Source: Planctomycetales bacterium (GTDB taxonomy: Bacteria > Planctomycetota > JAKEIC01). Taken from it: a stretch of 42,226 nt of DNA. Shown here piece after piece: positions 37,184 through 42,226 of this stretch. The stretch covers positions 1 through 42,226 of the forward strand of contig JAKEIC010000194.1 in the NCBI GenBank assembly GCA_022614695.1. Reading direction: 5' to 3'. Numbering within the stretch: the stretch's first letter is position 1; each line of letters opens with the position of its first letter. The translations under genes were made by a program, and so were the position numbers. Below the pieces are notes generated by a model. That model searched no databases. It was given only the letters and a program-made list of their open reading frames with translations, and was not told the DNA's origin.

Positions 37184-38180
37184 GCGATCGCGGCGCGTGC
37201 TTCCGGGTGAGCTCGCCGAGCGTCCGCGCGAACGACTCCTTCAGCCACTCGGACGGCGCACCGAAGTAGCCGGACGCCTCCAGGGCCTCGTGGAGGTCGC
37301 GGAGCCGGTAGAACGGCACCGACGGGAACAGGTGGTGCTCGTGGTGATAGTAGAACTGGACCGGCGCGAGGAGGGTCCTCTCGAAGAGGGAGGCGAGCGT
37401 GGTCCGGGTCGTCGGGACCGAGCCGGCGCCCTCCGGGGCCCGGTCGGGCGCGTGCTCGGCCACCGTCCTGAGGTGGTTCAGGACCGGGAGCACGGTCACG
37501 TTCGGCAGGAGCCAGAGGAGCGGGTAGGCCCACCAGGCGCCGGCCGCCACGAAGGCGCCGAAGAGCGCCCCCTGGGCGAGGAGGATCCCGAGCCCGTCGC
37601 CCCGCCCGCCCGCGCGGCCGCGCCGGATCGCGTCCACGTCGAGATCCGGCTCGAGCCTCCGCGCGAGAGCCGGGAGGAAGTAGAGGAGCCCCGTCCGGAA
37701 GGCGCGCTCCCCGAGCAGCCCCCCGAGGACGATTCGCGCCAGACGCCCCCGCGTCACCCGGTGGCCGTAGTAGCCCCAGTCGGGGTCCTCGCGGGAGCCG
37801 AGGTGGCGGTGGTGCAGGAAGTGGATCGCCCGGTACCGCGCGACGGAGATCCCGATCGGATAGGCGCAGAAGACGTTCCCGATCGCGTCGTTCCCGCCCC
37901 GCCCCCGCCAGAAGAGGTAGTGCGAGCACTCGTGCGTGAGCTTCAAGAGGGCGTACTGGCGGTTCCCGATGACGAGGGCGCAGGCCACGAACACGGCGGG
38001 GTGGCGCGTGGCGAGCGCGAGCGCGACGAGGGAGGCGAGCACGGCCCAGTTCCACGCGATCGCACCCGCGACGCGGCCCGGCCGGATCCGCGAGAGGGCG
38101 CGCAGGGTCTCCACCGGGACATGGCGGAGCCCCTCGGCCGCGTCGGGCAGCTCGCGCGGAGGGGCCTCGGCGGAGGTCAC
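37173..38180 (-). CDS. Membrane fatty-acid desaturase/hydroxylase family protein
   Basis: A 335-residue integral membrane di-iron oxygenase of the fatty-acid desaturase superfamily. Three histidine boxes are clear: THECSHYLF (83-87), IHFLHHRHLG (120-126) and YYHHEHHLFPSVPF near the C-terminus. Hydrophobic segments flank them (AWNWAVLASLVALALAT, GILLAQGALFGAFVAAGAWW, YPLLWLLPNVTVLPVL). Substrates in this superfamily are fatty acids, sphingolipids or carotenoids; which applies cannot be told. The GTG start (38180) overlaps the stop of the methyltransferase gene by GTGA, so the two are translated together and may act in one lipid or pigment pathway. It is convergent with the STN-like gene. Confidence 0.9.
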   Translation of the reverse strand: MTSAEAPPRELPDAAEGLRHVPVETLRALSRIRPGRVAGAIAWNWAVLASLVALALATRHPAVFVACALVIGNRQYALLKLTHECSHYLFWRGRGGNDAIGNVFCAYPIGISVARYRAIHFLHHRHLGSREDPDWGYYGHRVTRGRLARIVLGGLLGERAFRTGLLYFLPALARRLEPDLDVDAIRRGRAGGRGDGLGILLAQGALFGAFVAAGAWWAYPLLWLLPNVTVLPVLNHLRTVAEHAPDRAPEGAGSVPTTRTTLASLFERTLLAPVQFYYHHEHHLFPSVPFYRLRDLHEALEASGYFGAPSEWLKESFARTLGELTRKHAPRSPPG

Positions 38181-39151
38181 GGCTTTCTCGCGACGAAGTT
38201 CATGACGCCGCTCCGCCGCACCGCCGTCTCCACGATCGTGAGCGGGATCCCGGCGAGGAGGCAGCCCGGGTAGAACCAGGCCTTCCCGTGGGCGAGGCGG
38301 GTCCGCGTGAGCCACCGGCCGGCGAGCCAACCCTGGATCGAGAGGGCCCACTGGCCGGGGTGGAGGGCGGGGCTCGTCCGGACGTCGGCGAAGCCGGTCC
38401 GGGAGAGGAGCGCCCCGAGGGTCCGCCGCGAGAAGCACTGCATGTGCCGCGGCGTGTGGTACCCGTTCCAGTAGCGGCCCGTCACGAGCCTCTCGATCGA
38501 GTCGTAGTTCGGGAGCTGCCCCACGAGGGTGCCCCCGGGCCGCAGGATCTCGAGGACCTTCCGGAGGGTCGTCGCCGGCTCGGGGACGTGCTCGAGGACG
38601 TGGTGCATGACCACCAGGTCGAAGAAGTCGCGCTCGTAGGGCGCCTGCTCGAGGGTTCCGGCGAAGAGGTGCAGGGGTCGGGCGGCGGGATCGGATGCCG
38701 GCAGCGCCTCGGGCTTGAAGTCGAGCCCGTACAGCTCCCACGGGCCGCGCCGCCCGATCTCGCGGAGGAGCGAGCCGTCCCCGCAGCCCACGTCGAGGAC
38801 GCGGCCCGTCTCGGGGAGGAGCCGGCGGTACCGGCGGACGCGCGGGCCGTACTGGAGCCGGTCGAGCAGCCGGAAGAGCCGCGACGTCGGCCGCTGATAG
38901 GCGTGGTACTCGGCCGGGTAGTACGAGACGATCTGCTCGAGGGTCGGGCGGGGGGAGAGGAACACCAGCGCGCAGGACGCGCAGCGCGCGAACCGGAACT
39001 CCCCCGGCACGCCGTACTCGTAGTCGCGCGCGTCGGCGAGCGCGGTGTCCGCCGCCGTGGAGCCGCACGCGGGACAGGCTTCGGGGCCCGGGGGGGGGCC
39101 CGCCGGCGCGCGGGAGGAGGACGGCGAGGACGACGCCACGTTCTGGGACAT
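38177..39151 (-). CDS. Class I SAM methyltransferase with N-terminal zinc-binding region
   Basis: A 324-residue methyltransferase. The N-terminal part has CPACGSTAADTALADARDYE and RCASCALVFLSPRP, two Cys pairs that probably bind zinc. The SAM-binding domain has RVLDVGCGDGSLLREIG, GLDFKPEAL, FDLVVMHHVLEHVPEPATTL and ILRPGGTLVGQLPN. This layout is common in sugar or lipid methyltransferases with Methyltransf_23-like domains; the substrate is not predictable. ATG 39151 has GGAG a few bases upstream on the minus strand; a longer frame upstream overlaps mutY. It heads a two-gene unit with the desaturase and shares a promoter region with the divergent mutY. Confidence 0.88.
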   Translation of the reverse strand: MSQNVASSSPSSSRAPAGPPPGPEACPACGSTAADTALADARDYEYGVPGEFRFARCASCALVFLSPRPTLEQIVSYYPAEYHAYQRPTSRLFRLLDRLQYGPRVRRYRRLLPETGRVLDVGCGDGSLLREIGRRGPWELYGLDFKPEALPASDPAARPLHLFAGTLEQAPYERDFFDLVVMHHVLEHVPEPATTLRKVLEILRPGGTLVGQLPNYDSIERLVTGRYWNGYHTPRHMQCFSRRTLGALLSRTGFADVRTSPALHPGQWALSIQGWLAGRWLTRTRLAHGKAWFYPGCLLAGIPLTIVETAVRRSGVMNFVARKP

Positions 39152-39166
39152 GGGCTCCGGACTTCC

Positions 39167-39176
39167 TAGGATGCTA
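39167..39176. promoter_or_regulatory. Overlapping -10 elements between methyltransferase and mutY
   Basis: TAGGATGCTA reads TAGGAT on the plus strand (39167-39172, ten bases before mutY GTG 39183) and TAGCAT on the minus strand (39176-39171, 19 bases before ATG 39151). The hexamers face each other, so the two transcripts would overlap by roughly 15 bases. No strong -35 is visible. Confidence 0.5.
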
Positions 39177-39182
39177 TGCCTC

Positions 39183-40250
39183 GTGCCCCCCCGACGCAAA
39201 GTCGCCTGGGCCTCCCGCCTCCTCGCCTGGTACCGGCGCGCGCGGCGGGCGCTCCCGTGGCGCCGGACTCGGGACCCGTACCGGATCTGGGTCTCGGAGG
39301 TGATGCTCCAGCAGACGACCGTCGCCACGGTGACCCCGTACTGGCGGCGGTTCCTCAGGAGGTTCCCCACGGTGCGGGCCCTCGCGCGGGCGGAGGAGGA
39401 CGAGGTCCTCGTCCTCTGGTCCGGGCTCGGCTACTACTCGCGGGCCCGGAACCTGCACCGGGCCGCACGGGAGATCGTCTCGCGCCACGGGGGGAGGTTC
39501 CCCCGGACTCTGGACGCCGCGCTCGCGCTCCCCGGGATCGGCCGGTACACGGCCGGGGCCGTCCTCTCGATCGCCTACGGGGTCCCGCTCGCGGTGGTGG
39601 ACGGGAACGTCGCCCGCGTCCTCGCGAGGCTCTTCCTCGTGCGCGGGGACCCGCGGTCGCCGCGCGCCGCGCGGAGGCTCTGGACGCTGGCGGACTCGCT
39701 CGTTCCCGCGGTGGGACCCGGGGACTGGAACCAGGCCCTCATGGAGCTCGGGGCGACTCTCTGCGCGCCCGACTCGCCGCGCTGCGCCCCCTGTCCGGTC
39801 CGCAGCGCGTGCCGCGCGCACCGGGCCGGTCTCCAGGAGAAGGTCCCGTCCGCGAGTCCCCGTCCGAAGACCGTCGCCGTCGAGGAGACGGCCGCGCTCT
39901 TGCGGCGGGACGGAGCCGTCCTCCTCGTCCAACGGCCGGGCTGGGGCCTCCTCGGGGGGCTCTGGGACCTGCCGGCGGGCAAGCCGGAGAGCCTCGCGCG
40001 GCGCTACCGGGTGGGGCTCACGCTAGGGCAGGTCCGCCACGCGATCCTCAACCGGCGGATCACCCGCACCGTCGTCGAGGCCGAGGCGCGGCGGGGCGTG
40101 CGCCTCGAAGGGCGCTGGGTCCCGCTGCGCGACCTTCCCCGGCTCCCGCTCGCGGGCGCGGCCCGGAAGGCGCTGGCGGCGGGGCGCATCCCGCAGCCGC
40201 GCGGCGCGGACAGAGCTCACGGAGGCGCCGACCGACGGGACTCGGGGTGA
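39183..40250 (+). CDS. mutY: Adenine DNA glycosylase MutY
   Basis: MutY removes adenine mispaired with 8-oxoguanine. Catalytic Glu39 is in WVSEVMLQQTTV (the QQT signature separates it from endonuclease III) and Asp140 in AVVDGNVARVL, two residues off the E. coli numbering. The HhH motif is LPGIGRYTAGAVLSI. The iron-sulfur cluster ligands are in LCAPDSPRCAPCPVRSAC with spacing 6-2-5. The C-terminal NUDIX-like 8-oxoG recognition domain follows (ETAALLRRDGAVLLVQRPG, GLLGGLWDLPAGK). Length 355 is normal. GTG 39183 is chosen by distance from TAGGAT; ATG 39171 is an in-frame alternative lying on that hexamer. A strong stem-loop follows the stop. Confidence 0.95.
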   Translation: MPPRRKVAWASRLLAWYRRARRALPWRRTRDPYRIWVSEVMLQQTTVATVTPYWRRFLRRFPTVRALARAEEDEVLVLWSGLGYYSRARNLHRAAREIVSRHGGRFPRTLDAALALPGIGRYTAGAVLSIAYGVPLAVVDGNVARVLARLFLVRGDPRSPRAARRLWTLADSLVPAVGPGDWNQALMELGATLCAPDSPRCAPCPVRSACRAHRAGLQEKVPSASPRPKTVAVEETAALLRRDGAVLLVQRPGWGLLGGLWDLPAGKPESLARRYRVGLTLGQVRHAILNRRITRTVVEAEARRGVRLEGRWVPLRDLPRLPLAGAARKALAAGRIPQPRGADRAHGGADRRDSG

Positions 40251-40257
40251 GCGACCT

Positions 40258-40295
40258 GTCGCGGGGGCGTCCGTCGTGGCCTGCGCCCCCGCGAC
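40258..40295. terminator. Strong stem-loop after mutY
   Basis: GTCGCGGGGGCG (40258-40269) and its perfect complement CGCCCCCGCGAC (40284-40295), a 12-bp stem with a 14-base loop, eight bases after the mutY stop. No T-tract follows. Confidence 0.65.
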
Positions 40296-40346
40296 CGGGA
40301 GCGGACCCCGGGTCCCCGAGGGAGGCGCCGATGGCCGCGGAAGCCG

Positions 40347-40375
40347 TTGAGCCGCACGCCCCAGGGGCATAGAGT
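40347..40375 (+). promoter_or_regulatory. Sigma70-type promoter of the ketosynthase gene
   Basis: TTGAGC (40347-40352), 17-base spacer, TAGAGT (40370-40375), eight bases to GTG 40384. Again no leader and no Shine-Dalgarno. Confidence 0.6.
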
Positions 40376-40383
40376 CTCGCGCC

Positions 40384-41592
40384 GTGCCGGAGCCCGCGGC
40401 GGTCGTCGGCCTGGGGATCGTCTCCGCTCTCGGCGCCGGGCGGGCCGCGGCAGCGGCGATGCTCGAGACGGGCCGCAGCGGTCTCGGGGCGCTGACGCTC
40501 TTCCCGCCCGGCCGGTCGGCGCCGCCGTCCGTCGGGGAGGTCCGCGATCTCCCGGCGCCGCCGGCAGGGCTGGAGAAGGCCTCGCGCCCGACCCTCCTCC
40601 TCCACGCCGCTCTCGAGGAGGCGCTCACCGACGCGGGGCTCGGGCCCGGCTCGTCCGGATCGGTCGAGGCCGACCTCGTCCTCGGGACCACCGTCGGCGG
40701 GACGTCCGCCGGGACCGCGTTCTTGCGGGGCCTCCGGGACACGGGTCGGACCGAGGCCGGGACCCTCCGCGAGGCGCTCGCCCACTGCCCCGGGGCGGTC
40801 GCGGCGCGGGCGTGCGGCGTGACGGGGGCGCGATGGCACGTCTCCTCGGCGTGCTCCTCCGGGTCCGAGGCGATCGGGCTCGGCGTGGAACTGCTGCGAT
40901 CGGGCCGTGCGCGGCGCGTGGTCGCCGGCGGCTACGACGCCCTCGCCTCGTTCACGGTCGCCGGGTTCTCGTCCCTCCGGCTCCTCTCGCCCGACGCGTG
41001 CCGCCCCTTCGACCGGCGCCGGACCGGAACGGCGCTCGGCGAGGGCGCCGCGGTGGTCGTGCTCGAGAAGGCGTCGGACGCCCGCGCCCGCCGCGCCCGG
41101 GTCCGCGCCCTCGTCACGGGCGCCTCGGGCGGGAACGACGGATACCACCTGACGCGCCCGCACCCCGAGGGCCGGGGCCTCCTCGCCGCCATGCGCGACG
41201 CGCTCCGGGACGCGGGTCGCGCGCCCGACGACGTCTCCTGGGTGAAGGCGCACGGGACGGGCACTCCCCCGAACGACCTCGCCGAGTACCGGGCGCTCCG
41301 GCAGCTCCTCGGGGATCGCCTCCCTCGCGTCCCCGTCTCGAGCCAGAAGCCCCTCGTCGGCCACACCCTGGGCGGGTCGGGGGCCGTCGAGGCGGTCCTC
41401 GCGATGCTCGCCATGGAGGCGGGGCTCGTCCTCCCGACCCTCGGCTGCGACGAGCCCGACCCCGCGATGCCGGGGCTCGACCCGGTGCGCGAGGGGCCCC
41501 GCCGCGTCGCCGCCGGGCCGCGGGTCACGCTCGCCCTCGCCCTCGGGTTCGGTGGCGAGGCGAACGCCCTGGTGCTGGAGGGGGCGCGGTGA
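40384..41592 (+). CDS. Beta-ketoacyl synthase (KS), catalytic
   Basis: A 402-residue condensing enzyme of the FabF/KAS II-like thiolase fold. The catalytic triad is intact: Cys157 in VSSACSSGSEA, His290 in VKAHGTGTPPND and His327 in KPLVGHTLGGSGAVEAV. Also present are DACRPFDRRRTGTALGEGAA and the C-terminal LALGFGGEANALVL. It would elongate acyl-ACP chains by decarboxylative condensation. The next gene encodes a KS-like protein without the Cys, overlapping by GTGA, so the two likely form a KS/chain-length-factor-type heterodimer as in type II polyketide or aryl-polyene pathways. No ACP or ketoreductase is visible before the window ends. A good promoter directly precedes the GTG. Confidence 0.93.
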   Translation: MPEPAAVVGLGIVSALGAGRAAAAAMLETGRSGLGALTLFPPGRSAPPSVGEVRDLPAPPAGLEKASRPTLLLHAALEEALTDAGLGPGSSGSVEADLVLGTTVGGTSAGTAFLRGLRDTGRTEAGTLREALAHCPGAVAARACGVTGARWHVSSACSSGSEAIGLGVELLRSGRARRVVAGGYDALASFTVAGFSSLRLLSPDACRPFDRRRTGTALGEGAAVVVLEKASDARARRARVRALVTGASGGNDGYHLTRPHPEGRGLLAAMRDALRDAGRAPDDVSWVKAHGTGTPPNDLAEYRALRQLLGDRLPRVPVSSQKPLVGHTLGGSGAVEAVLAMLAMEAGLVLPTLGCDEPDPAMPGLDPVREGPRRVAAGPRVTLALALGFGGEANALVLEGAR

Positions 41593-42226
41593 GCGCCCTC
41601 CTCACCGGCATCGGCGCGGTGCTCCCGGTCGGGACGGCCGCGGCCGCCTGTCGCGAGGCGCTCCGCGCCGGGGCGCGGGCCGTCTCGCGGCGGCCGGAGC
41701 TCGCGCTCGCGGGCGGGCCCGCCCCCTGGGCCGCGCCGGTCCCCGTCGAGGACGCCTCCTCGCTCGTCCCGGACGCGGACCTCCGCCGCGCCTCGCGCCT
41801 CTCGTGCTTCGCCGTCGCCGCGGCCGTCGAGGCCCTCGCCTCGGCCGCGTTCCGGGCCCGCGCCGAGGCCCCCGCGCTCCTCGTCGCGCTCACGCACGGC
41901 TCGACGGCGCACTTCGCCGGGTTCCACCGGGACCTCCTCGCAGGGACGGAGCCCGCCAGCCCGACGCTCTTCTCGACCGGGGTCCTGAACGCGCCGGCCG
42001 CGCACGTCGGGCTCCACCTCGGCCTCCAGGGGCCGACGCGGACTCTCCTCGGGGGCGAGGAGGTGGGCCTGGCCGCCTGCGCCCTGGCCGCCGACGCGGC
42101 CGAGTCGCGCGGGGCGGCGCTCGTGATCGGCGCCTCGGAGGTGACGGCGGAGCTGCTCGCCGGCTACCGGGCCTTCGGCCGCCTCGCCGCGCCGGAGTCG
42201 GACGAGGCCTCGGTGCCCTTCGGGGC
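41589..42226 (+). CDS. KS-like protein with Cys-to-Glu change (chain-length-factor-like), 3'-truncated
   Basis: The gene starts at GTG in a GTGA overlap with the KS gene and runs off the right edge; 212 codons are visible. The sequence follows the KS fold: SALLTGIGAVLPVGTAAAAC, RRASRLSCFAVAAAVEAL, ALLVALTHGSTAHFAGFHRD and VLNAPAAHVGLHLGLQGPT. At the site where KS enzymes have Cys (TACSSG), the sequence is TLLGGEEVGLAAC. Counting from each start, Glu157 stands exactly where Cys157 is in the preceding KS. Chain-length factors and similar non-catalytic KS partners also lose this Cys, usually to Gln. It is probably an inactive partner subunit. The His residues of the second half are beyond the window. 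Confidence 0.85.
   Translation, partial: MSALLTGIGAVLPVGTAAAACREALRAGARAVSRRPELALAGGPAPWAAPVPVEDASSLVPDADLRRASRLSCFAVAAAVEALASAAFRARAEAPALLVALTHGSTAHFAGFHRDLLAGTEPASPTLFSTGVLNAPAAHVGLHLGLQGPTRTLLGGEEVGLAACALAADAAESRGAALVIGASEVTAELLAGYRAFGRLAAPESDEASVPFG

Overview
This is a 42.2 kb chromosomal stretch of a very GC-rich bacterium (roughly 70-75 % G+C by eye) carrying 41 supported protein genes on both strands. No rRNA, tRNA, CRISPR array, phage or transposase gene is visible. Lipobox and signal-peptide proteins, a sigma54 activator, a STAS/SpoIIE-type phosphatase and a protein with two secretin-STN-like domains indicate a Gram-negative-type cell. The compact phosphoesterase, the repeat/zinc-ribbon protein and the duplicated STN-like protein recall Planctomycetota or another deep GC-rich lineage. 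That assignment is inference only.

Layout. 1-3389: translation-initiation/ribosome-maturation cluster infB (5' end missing), DUF503 (ylxP-like), rbfA and an anchored NTF2-like protein. 3386-6227: three minus-strand genes (putative lipoprotein, calcineurin-like phosphoesterase, HELGH metallopeptidase). 6300-6471: a composite palindromic repeat; a LysM protein follows. 7148-13720: hflX and a type I phosphodiesterase on the minus strand, divergent from hemW and DUF3754, then a minus-strand STAS-PP2C phosphatase. 13906-16792: M50 protease, scpA and an NtrC-type sigma54 activator. 16793-17138: an AT-richer intergenic region with a strong sigma54 promoter match. 17139-21896: HTH/pseudo-receiver protein, four-repeat zinc-ribbon protein, VOC protein with a basic tail, cysteine-less TlpA-like protein and an FG-GAP propeller lipoprotein. 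21949-25844: purF, purM and a PHP/P-loop-kinase fusion, followed by a second copy of the palindromic repeat. 25969-29751: PH-like protein, HIT hydrolase, TPR protein and a large beta-propeller lipoprotein. 30009-37160: an EboB-like TatD hydrolase, then small envelope proteins (lipoprotein, YHS, YceI, polytopic membrane, HEAT, STN-like). 37173-42226: desaturase and methyltransferase (minus), mutY, and a ketosynthase pair whose second member lacks the catalytic cysteine and runs off the right edge.

How genes are organised. Coupled genes overlap by four bases of the form NTGA (ATGA, GTGA, TTGA and probably CTGA) or by TGATG. Two convergent pairs share the bases CTAG of their stop codons. Most striking is initiation: at 14 gene starts a -10-like hexamer lies only 6-10 bases before the start codon and there is no convincing Shine-Dalgarno site. 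This predicts leaderless mRNAs. Two divergent gene pairs share near-palindromic -10 elements, and in two places the TAG stop codon of one gene forms the first half of the -10 of the next.

No single spectacular new system is obvious. The best leads are the leaderless/bidirectional promoter architecture, the sigma54-linked AT-rich intergenic region with its HTH/pseudo-receiver target, the PHP-kinase fusion, the four-repeat zinc-ribbon protein, the duplicated STN-like protein, the dispersed ebo-like genes and the KS/Glu-KS pair at the right edge.
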